The notes beneath the pieces are model-generated. The model ran no database searches. It saw only the letters and a list, made by a program, of their open reading frames with translations, and was not told where the DNA came from. A stretch of DNA of 64,000 nucleotides from positions 33,859 through 97,858 of the forward strand of contig CACWLD010000005.1 of assembly GCA_902761655.1 (NCBI GenBank), in the 5' to 3' direction. Both the position numbers and the translations under genes were made by a program. Each line of letters begins with the position of its first letter. Positions within the stretch are counted from its first letter, which is position 1. This document shows positions 56,789-64,000 of the stretch, one piece after another. Origin of the DNA: an uncultured Bacteroidia bacterium (GTDB taxonomy: Bacteria > Bacteroidota > Bacteroidia > Bacteroidales > UBA932).

Positions 56789-57868
56789 TTATAATTTATT
56801 GTATATCTCTATGCACTTTTCAATCATAGCGTCTTTTGTAAACAATGTCTTGTAGCGTTCACGCGCATTGTTACAATACTGCCTGTAGGTTTCAGGGTTG
56901 GCATTAATCTGCATAATGGCATCTGCCAGGGCTTTTGCATCACAAGGATCCACATTAAGTCCTGAAAAGCCATTTTCATTGACCCAAGACACTCCGGAAC
57001 CCGGAATGCGGGTTGCCACGACTGGCTTTCCACAACTCATAGCCTCGATCTGCACTATGCCAAACGCCTCCGTTTTCCAGATGCTGCTAAGGCAAAATAC
57101 GTTGCAGGATGCATACAACTCAGGTATCTTCTCCTGAGGGATGCGTCCCAGCAGGCTGACCTTGTTCTCCAGGCCTTCCGCCTTTATCTGTTCCTGCAGT
57201 TCTTCCCTCAAAGGGCCATCTCCTGCAATTACAACCCGGTAATCATTAGGAAGATACTTTGCCGCATCAATAAGGTACTTGTAACCTTTATACCCCACCA
57301 GACGGCCCAAAGAAAGCACTTTTTTGTGTTCTGTGGGTTCCGAGTCAACCTCCGGCACTGGATCAACGCCAATAGGCAAATATGTCAATTTCTCCTGCAC
57401 TCCCTGCAGGAAAGGCGACTCACGTACGTACACCGGGGAAGTACCCACAATAGTGTCCGCACAATTCACCACCCAATTTTGCAAAGTTAGATAAAATTTT
57501 AATAAAAACCTCTGTTTTAATATGTCACTATGCCAATGTAATACAACTTTTCCTTTATACCCGCTCATTCTGAGCGCCAAGGCAGCCATTGGGTCCGGGT
57601 GATGTATGTGAATTATGTCATACTCAGCACAATGCTTCCGCAAATAGGAAATCATTCCAGGGGAAATCATCGTGGCTGCAACCTTGAAAAATGCCTTGAC
57701 GCAAATGCATCTTGAATGCTCCCCAATCTGTATGATCTGAGGCTTTTCGCTTGCGCACAGCATATCGCAGTCAATACCCGCACGGCCCAGACCGTCGGTC
57801 AGTTCCCACATCACTTTTTCCACTCCTCCTAGAATGGGATAGAATTTACCTAACTGCAATACTCTCAT
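56789..57868 (-). CDS. GT4-family glycosyltransferase
   Basis: This 359-residue GT-B enzyme begins MRVLQLGKFYPILGGVEKVM, with the donor-site block VLSLGRLVGYKGYKYLIDAAKYLP and ELYASCNVFCLSSIWKTEAFGIVQIEAMSCGKPVVAT (E-x7-E motif). It adds one sugar during repeat-unit assembly at the cytoplasmic face. The donor and linkage cannot be read. It overlaps the preceding glycosyltransferase by 23 bases and ends 20 bases before the ATG of the OmpA-like gene. Confidence 0.9.
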   Translation of the reverse strand: MRVLQLGKFYPILGGVEKVMWELTDGLGRAGIDCDMLCASEKPQIIQIGEHSRCICVKAFFKVAATMISPGMISYLRKHCAEYDIIHIHHPDPMAALALRMSGYKGKVVLHWHSDILKQRFLLKFYLTLQNWVVNCADTIVGTSPVYVRESPFLQGVQEKLTYLPIGVDPVPEVDSEPTEHKKVLSLGRLVGYKGYKYLIDAAKYLPNDYRVVIAGDGPLREELQEQIKAEGLENKVSLLGRIPQEKIPELYASCNVFCLSSIWKTEAFGIVQIEAMSCGKPVVATRIPGSGVSWVNENGFSGLNVDPCDAKALADAIMQINANPETYRQYCNNARERYKTLFTKDAMIEKCIEIYNKL

Positions 57869-58901
57869 ACATCAACTGCTTTAATGCTTTAGCATCCATT
57901 ACCGGGAAATAGCGTGCCCGAGGAGCGTCCGAGGCCACTCCGTGCGCGTATGGCAAATCTGCCAGCAGAAGCCTTCCCCTGCCTCCGGTAGTGGCAAGGA
58001 ACTCGCTGATTGGAAGTCCCCAGGTCTCCACCCTGGATGGGAAAACGAAGGCATCCGCAGCCTTGTACAGGCCAAAGAGGTCTTCCCTGCTCATATATCC
58101 GGCGAATTCTATGCTGTTCACACTGCCCCAGTTCTCATAGATCCAGCGGGCGTACTTGTTCTCTTTTCCTGAGATGGACAAAACTACCTTGAACTGTCCT
58201 TTCCCCAAATCCTTTTCCAGCATCCGAGCAGCTTCACAAAGTGTTTCAAAGTTTTTGTGACAATCCGGTGAAGATGCGTAGAAGAACATAGGAACAGGAT
58301 ATCTGATTTCCGAAGGTTTTACCGAAGACATATCCGGCATCTTTGGAGGAATAACCCTGAACTTTGATAAAGGCAAATGGAGCATCTTTGCCATAGCATC
58401 CCTGAACCATTCCTGCTGGACTATCAGGCAGTCATTACGCTTGACGTTGATCCTGTACGCCCATCGTGTGAAATGTGCAAAAAGAGGGACCTTGGGGTCC
58501 ATCTTCCAGTCCCGCGGAATCACTTTGAGGAAAGGGAACGATGTATGGCAGTATACTTCCTGATGTTCAGCCACCACTCGCGGTGTTGTATCGTGCAGGG
58601 ACAGCCACATATAAACGGGACGGCCCTCGCGTCTTGCCAGATCCTTGGAAATACGGTGCATTGTCACATACTCGCACCACAGCCTCCTGAACCAACTCTT
58701 AATGGTCCAGGGTATCTCTATATACTCTATCGACGGGTATTCACAAAGAGAACGGTCGTGGACCAGCGCAACCACCTTCCACTCCCCTGCCTCGGCCAGC
58801 CCGCTGAGGTACTCAAGACAGTCCCTGAGGATGGTAAGCGTCCCCCCTTTGCGGATATTCACCGCAGAAACTACGACAGTCTTTGGAACAGATCCGTCCA
58901 T
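57846..58901 (-). CDS. Glycosyltransferase (GT4-like)
   Basis: This 351-residue protein has a GT-B plan with NIRKGGTLTILRDCLEYLSGLA near the N terminus (Gly-rich first loop). The late block is FAGYMSREDLFGLYKAADAFVFPSRVETWGLPISEFLATTGG, the donor-binding Glu motif of GT4 enzymes. It probably transfers one sugar in the repeat unit. It overlaps both neighbouring glycosyltransferase genes (31 and 23 bases), so they form one translation-coupled run. Confidence 0.85.
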   Translation of the reverse strand: MDGSVPKTVVVSAVNIRKGGTLTILRDCLEYLSGLAEAGEWKVVALVHDRSLCEYPSIEYIEIPWTIKSWFRRLWCEYVTMHRISKDLARREGRPVYMWLSLHDTTPRVVAEHQEVYCHTSFPFLKVIPRDWKMDPKVPLFAHFTRWAYRINVKRNDCLIVQQEWFRDAMAKMLHLPLSKFRVIPPKMPDMSSVKPSEIRYPVPMFFYASSPDCHKNFETLCEAARMLEKDLGKGQFKVVLSISGKENKYARWIYENWGSVNSIEFAGYMSREDLFGLYKAADAFVFPSRVETWGLPISEFLATTGGRGRLLLADLPYAHGVASDAPRARYFPVMDAKALKQLMYESIAVR

Positions 58902-59959
58902 TTATTCATAATTGGCTGAATGTCATACCGTTCCGATGCCTTGAACGCAGCGGAACCCATCTTGCGCCTCAACTCTTCGTCATCCATCAATTCCTTGATC
59001 TTTGATGCAAGAGCCGATGTGTCACCTTCCGCCACCAGATACCCGCTTACGCCAGGCTCCACGATGTCCTTGGGACCGCATTTGCACTGGAAGCTGACAA
59101 TTGGAAGGCCGGCGGCCTGCGCCTCCAGCAACACCATGGGAAGGCCCTCATAACGGGAACTCATAGCAAAGATAGAAGAGTTGATGTACTCCTTCTTGAT
59201 ATCGGCCGAAGGCCCCGTAATCACATTGGCAGGGACTGGCCCAAGGTCTTCCCCACTGCCTGCAATACGCAGCGTCCAACCTGTCGTGTCAATCTTCTTC
59301 CAAGCCTCCAGCAGCATATCGAATCCTTTCTGGAAATTATAGCGTCCAACTGCAAGCACCTGATGCGCGGAACAGGATGAAGGCGATTCAAAAGAGAAGC
59401 TTCGCGCATTGGGAATCACCTCAATGTTGTCCAGTCCCTCCCAATAGCCCCGGTCTTCTTCAGTCAAGACCACGAATTTGTCGTATTTGGCAGCTATGCG
59501 CGCATCGGCGCGATAGCGCCACCTGTCCGCCAGCGCCCAGAGCCCTTTCCTGCCGTACTGCAACTTCTTGAACCGGCTGAAATGAATTTCCAACACCTTC
59601 TTGCTCCCATCCTTGATCTTGGGGAGGAACGAGGCATCGTTGCAGAACATACTGACTGTGATGTCTGGCTTTATCTCGTGAAGGACATTTGCAAGGGCGC
59701 AGCGGTGCTTGATCTGCTTGAATGGATATTGCAGTAATTTGGATGCGAACGATGCGCCGTTATTGGCATCGTAATTAATTCCAAGGTCGCGAAATTCGAT
59801 AGACGGATGCATCTGGAATGAAGATGGCAATCCTCGTTGGTCTGTTGTGATCACCACAATCTTATGGCCCTGCGCCGCCAACCAATTGGCCTTGAGCGCA
59901 AGAGCTCGTTCCATTCCGCCAGCATTCCAGGTGGCGGCTATGTTATAAAGGATTGTCAC
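58871..59959 (-). CDS. GT4-family glycosyltransferase
   Basis: This 362-residue GT-B enzyme starts at a GTG that overlaps the wzy stop by 4 bases (GTGA). The pattern is TWNAGGMERALALKANWLAAQ near the N terminus, then VLAVGRYNFQKGFDMLLEAWKKI and SSRYEGLPMVLLEAQAAGLPIVSF with the E-x7-E pair. It is similar to enzymes transferring hexoses or N-acetylhexosamines in capsule loci. The specificity is unknown. Confidence 0.9.
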   Translation of the reverse strand: MTILYNIAATWNAGGMERALALKANWLAAQGHKIVVITTDQRGLPSSFQMHPSIEFRDLGINYDANNGASFASKLLQYPFKQIKHRCALANVLHEIKPDITVSMFCNDASFLPKIKDGSKKVLEIHFSRFKKLQYGRKGLWALADRWRYRADARIAAKYDKFVVLTEEDRGYWEGLDNIEVIPNARSFSFESPSSCSAHQVLAVGRYNFQKGFDMLLEAWKKIDTTGWTLRIAGSGEDLGPVPANVITGPSADIKKEYINSSIFAMSSRYEGLPMVLLEAQAAGLPIVSFQCKCGPKDIVEPGVSGYLVAEGDTSALASKIKELMDDEELRRKMGSAAFKASERYDIQPIMNKWTDLFQRLS

Positions 59960-61275
59960 GCTTGTTCTTGAACCTCTTGAGACTCCTCAATCTCTCCTTC
60001 TACCTCCAGATTGTTTTTCACATATCCCAAGCAAATGAAAAGACACAATACAAAAAAGCAGTCAGTCGCGACTTTCAACCATACGATAAAATTCATCGCG
60101 GTCAATATTAGGAAAAGCAATGTATTCCCCGGTAACATTCTGATACAAACACGACCGGCATAAATAATATATAGCGAGAATATGGCCAAGCCTATTAGCC
60201 CAAAGAAGAAAATGAATCGCAGATAGCCAACATCTGTTCCCTTATAATAACCTTCTGTAGACTCCCCCATATAATTGGGGTCACTGCCAGGAATTACAAA
60301 ATAGCCATCTCCTATAAGCCAAGTTTCCGGATTATCCGGGAAGACATACATAGATTCCAACACATCATTGGAACCAGTCCGCCAATGGCCTTCTTCTACA
60401 AGGGAGAAGAAACCTTCAAACCCGAAGCGTGTTCTACGGCGGAATTTTTCATCCGAATTATACAAACCTACCACTAAGATGACTACTGCCAATATTTCCA
60501 TAATTAGCCAAATCCAAGTCTTTAAGACCGAACTGCTCAATGATTTTTTGAATGGAGAAAGACTAATTAAAAGATAAGCTAGGCCTAAAGCCGTTCCAAC
60601 TATGGTTGTACGGGCAATCATGTTACCTGTTACCGATAGAATCAAGAAAGCCAAAATATATAATGGGACAGTGACAGTTTTATTCTTAGCAATAATAGTC
60701 TTGATATTGTGAGCGCAAAGGACCGATGCTACGCCAAAACGTATTCCTCCAGAATCCAAGGTGGCCATTCCACTAAGACCATACAAGCGGCCTTCTGATT
60801 TAACCCAATCGATACCTGGCACAATTCGAAGGATAAAATTGTCCAAAGGTGGATAATTATCAGCGATCATTGCTACCAACCCATGAAAGCAAGAAACGGC
60901 TATAATATATGCAGCAACCAGAGTTATGGACACAGTACCATGAGTGAATTTAATGGTCTTAATCACAACATACGCAGCGCTTATCCATACAAGCATGGAT
61001 ATTATATAGTTCGTATAAGCTCTTTCTTGAGTATTATGGAATGATGCCGAGAAAATAGCCATCAAGGAAATGAGCAATGAATAAACTATCAAACCGAGAA
61101 ATTCGTTAGAAATAGCAAATTTATTCTGCCGATATAAATCTGCTAGATATAAGAAAATACCTAATACCGCTATTAATTGCTTAGTATTGTAACCGTATGT
61201 AAAACTATATGGCGTTGGGTAGAAAAAGAAGCTTACTATAACTAAGCAAATAATTATCTTTAATAATTTCCCCAT
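59956..61275 (-). CDS. Wzy-like O-antigen/capsule polymerase
   Basis: This 439-residue protein has about ten predicted helices and a large extracytoplasmic loop near residues 270-350 (RRRTRFGFEGFFSLVEEG). Low sequence conservation and this topology fit Wzy polymerases, which join repeat units in the periplasm. It is AT-rich, with four CATG sites, unlike the neighbouring GT4 and Wzc genes. It sits between a GT2 gene and a GT4 gene. A flippase or O-antigen ligase is a less likely alternative. Confidence 0.75.
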   Translation of the reverse strand: MGKLLKIIICLVIVSFFFYPTPYSFTYGYNTKQLIAVLGIFLYLADLYRQNKFAISNEFLGLIVYSLLISLMAIFSASFHNTQERAYTNYIISMLVWISAAYVVIKTIKFTHGTVSITLVAAYIIAVSCFHGLVAMIADNYPPLDNFILRIVPGIDWVKSEGRLYGLSGMATLDSGGIRFGVASVLCAHNIKTIIAKNKTVTVPLYILAFLILSVTGNMIARTTIVGTALGLAYLLISLSPFKKSLSSSVLKTWIWLIMEILAVVILVVGLYNSDEKFRRRTRFGFEGFFSLVEEGHWRTGSNDVLESMYVFPDNPETWLIGDGYFVIPGSDPNYMGESTEGYYKGTDVGYLRFIFFFGLIGLAIFSLYIIYAGRVCIRMLPGNTLLFLILTAMNFIVWLKVATDCFFVLCLFICLGYVKNNLEVEGEIEESQEVQEQA

Positions 61276-61277
61276 TC

Positions 61278-62264
61278 CTATCTGTATATTATACCATAAA
61301 TAAACTTATAAACCAACCTGTAATAAAGGTCCACATACCACCACTGCCCCTTTGCGGCCATCTTCTGCAAAAATCTGGTCCGCATTGGCTGGTCTGTATT
61401 GGCATCCGCATACCTATCGGATTCCGGATACCACTCCGTCCAAAGCTTGTACATACCCTTGTCCCCTGTCAGCAAGAAAGGCAGTTTAATGCTTAATTTG
61501 AACAAAGATATTTCTTTCTCCAGACTGTTTCCAAATTTTTTTTGCAAGAAAGACACCGCCCGGTCAACATTGTACCTGATATCTTCCAGTTTTTTGGGCG
61601 TATATGTAGTGTTAGAATATGCACCCTCGTTCATCTTAACATAATGATACAAAGCTTCTGGAACGTGGGCTGCCCTCTCCGCTTCCGCAGTTAGCATTAT
61701 AACTGTCATATCCTCTCCCATTGGATGGCCCTCAGGGAAAGACAGGCCGCTTTTCGTATATAATGACCTCTTGATAATTTTGTTCCAGACATTATACTTC
61801 ATCCGTCCTCCCAGGAAGCCTTTCTTAAGCAAATCTTCTGCTGTAGTGAATGAAGGATTGGACATATAGCGCTCGTTCTTTTCAAAAGAGAGGAAAAAAT
61901 CACAATACACTATGTCAGCATCGTTATCTTCAGCAGCTTTCAACATCTTTTCCAGCATATCCGGCTCCACCCAGTCATCGCTGTCACAGTGGAAAATGTA
62001 ATCCCCTTTGGCAACGGCAAGGCCGGTATTCCGAGCGGCGGGAAGGCCTTTGTTTGACTCGTGGCTCAATATGGTAACAAACGGCTTACGTGACGGATAG
62101 TTCTCGATCTCCTCCTTGATTATTTCAACACTGTCATCCTGAGTCGCATCGTTAACGAATATGAATTCTGCGTCTTCAAGGGTTTGACCCATCAGCGCCT
62201 TGACATTCCTCCTTATGAAAGAAGACACGTTATATACAGGTATTATTACTGATACTTTAGCCAT
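61278..62264 (-). CDS. GT2-family glycosyltransferase
   Basis: The start at 62264 gives MAKVSVIIPVYNVSSFIRRN, the normal GT2 N terminus. An ATG at 62285 would add seven residues. The 328-residue protein has the GT-A features 'ARNTGLAVAKGDYIFHCDSDDWVEPDMLEKM' with the metal-binding DSD. It adds a sugar to a lipid-linked intermediate. It overlaps the GT14-like gene by 8 bases and is 2 bases from wzy. Confidence 0.9.
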   Translation of the reverse strand: MAKVSVIIPVYNVSSFIRRNVKALMGQTLEDAEFIFVNDATQDDSVEIIKEEIENYPSRKPFVTILSHESNKGLPAARNTGLAVAKGDYIFHCDSDDWVEPDMLEKMLKAAEDNDADIVYCDFFLSFEKNERYMSNPSFTTAEDLLKKGFLGGRMKYNVWNKIIKRSLYTKSGLSFPEGHPMGEDMTVIMLTAEAERAAHVPEALYHYVKMNEGAYSNTTYTPKKLEDIRYNVDRAVSFLQKKFGNSLEKEISLFKLSIKLPFLLTGDKGMYKLWTEWYPESDRYADANTDQPMRTRFLQKMAAKGQWWYVDLYYRLVYKFIYGIIYR

Positions 62265-63108
62265 TGATCTTTTTTTTGATTTCATTTACAAGAGCGGCGT
62301 CCTTGCTGGAGAACTTACGTGCAAACCAACTCTCGGTTTGTTTTATATTATTGATATCTGAATCTTCAATAGGCAGCAACTCTCCATTAACCCACTTGAT
62401 ATAACGTTTGCAACTGCCGAATTCGTCATTGAGAGAGAAGACTTTTTCCTTGAAAGGAGAATTCCAGCAAAGTGTAGGAATAAACATCTCATCAGGACAG
62501 AAAGTATGGTTAAAATGATTGAATACCCAATTTTTTTTCTCAAGCAAATAAGCGACAAAATCCTGAGTAACGCTCACCCACTGCGGACCCTTCTTTACAA
62601 CGATATTTCTATTTCTTTGATAATGCGCCAAATCCTGGATTTTACAGTAAACCTGCCTCAAAACCCTTTTTAGCAATGATGTGTTGCGGAGATCCTTTGT
62701 AAAAATAAACCGATGCTGAGTCCGCCACTCTATCTCTCCCTGTGACGGATTTGCAAAACCAATGAACTCCTGTCCTTGATGCTTTTCACAATAATCATGG
62801 ATATAATCCTGGCTCTTTGCCGGCAAGTCTGTTCCTGAAATGAGATGATAGTAGGCGTATGGCCCATTGGCATTTGCTTCCTCGAACAAAACATATTCTG
62901 CATCCACCATAGAGAAATCTGCCCAACGGACGTCAACTTGCCTTTGAGTCCAGTTTAGGCTTGCATGACAGGTAACCAACCTAGGTTTCTCTCCTGACTT
63001 TATGTCCCAATGTATATAAATGTCATTTCGGGCATCGTCCAATAAACTCACAAGAAAACTCAGAATCTCTGGTTCATTATGCGCCATTATGAGGTAAGCG
63101 TGCTTCAT
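62257..63108 (-). CDS. GT14-type (core-2/I-branching-like) glycosyltransferase
   Basis: This 283-residue protein begins MKHAYLIMAHNEPEILSFLV and has IYIHWDIKSGEK, YYHLISGTDLPAKSQDYIHDY and FCPDEMFIPTLC. This fits the bacterial 'core-2/I-branching enzyme' family (GT14). It probably adds GlcNAc or xylose in a beta linkage, but the specificity is untested. It is AT-rich and has three CATG sites. It is 2 bases from the GT25-like gene. Confidence 0.85.
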   Translation of the reverse strand: MKHAYLIMAHNEPEILSFLVSLLDDARNDIYIHWDIKSGEKPRLVTCHASLNWTQRQVDVRWADFSMVDAEYVLFEEANANGPYAYYHLISGTDLPAKSQDYIHDYCEKHQGQEFIGFANPSQGEIEWRTQHRFIFTKDLRNTSLLKRVLRQVYCKIQDLAHYQRNRNIVVKKGPQWVSVTQDFVAYLLEKKNWVFNHFNHTFCPDEMFIPTLCWNSPFKEKVFSLNDEFGSCKRYIKWVNGELLPIEDSDINNIKQTESWFARKFSSKDAALVNEIKKKING

Positions 63109-63110
63109 GA

Positions 63111-64000
63111 CTACTTGAATGGATTAGTCTTTTTGGGCGCAACTTTATTCTCGAAAATGTTCGTTTTATATTCAAATTTCCCGGTAGCTTTCAAGAATTT
63201 TTTTACAGCGCCTGTCAGGTACCCTACAAATACCTCCTTCTTTGACATAAGTTTCCTATTTATCCCCCAGTCGTCCTGCTTTACATCAGATGAGAGCAAT
63301 TCCATATTCACATTTGCATCAAGCATATACGGGTTCACTGCATATAAGCGGACCCCCAATCTTTTATATACCATCCAGTCATCAGCAACTGAATAAGGCT
63401 TATCAATAGATAGGATCAGTTCAGCAGCAGCGCGATTAATGATATATGCGTAAGCTCCAACTGCGGAATATACAGGCATGAGACTCTTTTTGCGGAAGTA
63501 CCAGTAATCTCCTGACAGGAAGATCACCCGCGGCTTAGGACTGTTTGCCAGAGCATCTATCGCCTCTATATCCAATTGGTGTAGATCCCTGACCACGTAT
63601 ACATCATCTTCAAGTATCAGGCAGTAAAGATCGTTGGCGTCCAGCATTTCTGTATAACACTTTCTATGGCTCAATGCACATCCGACCTCTCCTGCATTCA
63701 TTCTCCGGCCGTAATGCAGCAGACTCCTTCCATAATCAAATACATTCTCCCTAACAGACTCACTCATCAACCTTCCGTCTATCGCCGGGACATAATCTAT
63801 GTCAAAAATATTATTGTAATCATCCATATTTGCATCAAGAGCATATAATGATAATATTGTTCTTTTACATTTATCACACACACTACAATTATGTGCTTTT
63901 TTTAGGCAAACATGTAAGTGTTTCTTTAACAATTCACTTTTATATACATGTTTGGTTTTTTCCAATCTACTATATGCCCCACCCTCAGAATATATTTTTA
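63111..64000 (-). CDS. GT25-like glycosyltransferase fused to a foreign N-terminal Cys-rich segment; open at the right edge
   Basis: The frame is open past the right edge. The in-window TTG at 63965 is not a convincing start. The C-terminal part is GT25: YVPAIDGRLMSESV, MNAGEVGCALSHRKCYTEML and LYCLILEDDVYVV. The segment before it, with HLHVC...NCSVCDKCKRTILSLYALD and an FDIDY end, resembles the Cys-rich tail of another capsule-locus protein family. The normal first strand of GT25 (VINL..R) is missing. A deletion may have joined two genes; translation from an internal ATG (63827) is possible but would lack the first strand. Confidence 0.65.
   Translation of the reverse strand, partial: KIYSEGGAYSRLEKTKHVYKSELLKKHLHVCLKKAHNCSVCDKCKRTILSLYALDANMDDYNNIFDIDYVPAIDGRLMSESVRENVFDYGRSLLHYGRRMNAGEVGCALSHRKCYTEMLDANDLYCLILEDDVYVVRDLHQLDIEAIDALANSPKPRVIFLSGDYWYFRKKSLMPVYSAVGAYAYIINRAAAELILSIDKPYSVADDWMVYKRLGVRLYAVNPYMLDANVNMELLSSDVKQDDWGINRKLMSKKEVFVGYLTGAVKKFLKATGKFEYKTNIFENKVAPKKTNPFK

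Overview
The window is chromosomal DNA from a member of the Bacteroidota, most likely the order Bacteroidales. The evidence is the recurring TAnnTTTG promoter -7 element with a TTTG-type -33 box, weak Shine-Dalgarno sites, a histone H1-like 58-residue protein, lineage-typical families (DUF4290, DUF3078, the BT0820-type HAD protein, fibro-slime-like FISUMP lipoproteins, OMPP1/FadL proteins) and the local order DUF4290-ftsK-lolA-like and lpxD-lpxC-lpxA. GC content looks moderate (a little above 50%). A Rikenellaceae or uncultured gut-type lineage would fit, but I cannot place the genus.

Layout: 1-4336 is a + strand operon (FKBP lipoprotein, MATE exporter, cytidylate-kinase-like protein, serine hydrolase). 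4339-6479 holds a phosphotransacylase/acetate kinase pair on the - strand. 6547-9659 carries a short ComEC, an ApbE flavinylator and a FISUMP lipoprotein. 9656-13178 is the DUF4290-ftsK-lolA-like operon. 13235-19702 holds a DUF362 ferredoxin-like protein, tdk, rsmI, a helix-hairpin-helix protein, an M6-type metalloprotease and the histone-like gene. 19799-29992 is mainly information processing: pth, rplY, tyrS, rbfA, an FtsX-like permease, rpmH, rsmG, a sigma factor, polA, tadA and tRNA-Gln, with a C11 protease lipoprotein between. 30030-35239 is rimP-nusA-infB followed by an esterase. 35330-38751 is lpxD-lpxC-lpxA-wbqC (lipid A). 38716-41598 holds an OMPP1 protein and a Tyr/Trp-rich lipoprotein. 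41709-46634 is proS, DUF3078, tilS and an esterase.

From 46638 to the right edge is a polysaccharide locus. On the + strand are an MBOAT acyltransferase and an SGNH-like partner. On the - strand, read from the right edge, come GT25, GT14, GT2, a Wzy-like polymerase, three GT4-type transferases, an OmpA-like beta-barrel protein, a PqqD-like protein, a nucleotidyltransferase, Wza, Wzc, a HAD phosphatase and a WcaJ-like priming transferase. No Wzx flippase lies inside the window; it may lie beyond the right edge.

The strongest unusual signals are: (1) a 13-bp tandem duplication in the signal-peptide codons of the OmpA-like protein that throws its natural ATG out of frame, suggesting a phase switch or a fresh knock-out; (2) near-absence of the tetranucleotide CATG in the first 46.6 kb (4 found by eye, about 180 expected), partly relaxed in AT-rich polysaccharide genes; (3) an in-frame 21-bp duplication in an LpxC that also lacks the usual FabZ fusion; (4) a chimeric-looking GT25 gene at the right edge; (5) a PqqD-like RiPP-recognition protein paired with a nucleotidyltransferase with no visible peptide; (6) a RimP reduced to its N-terminal domain, and a PolA without proofreading residues.

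Coordinates of short motifs were counted by hand and may be off by a base. No intergenic stretch exceeds about 300 bases.
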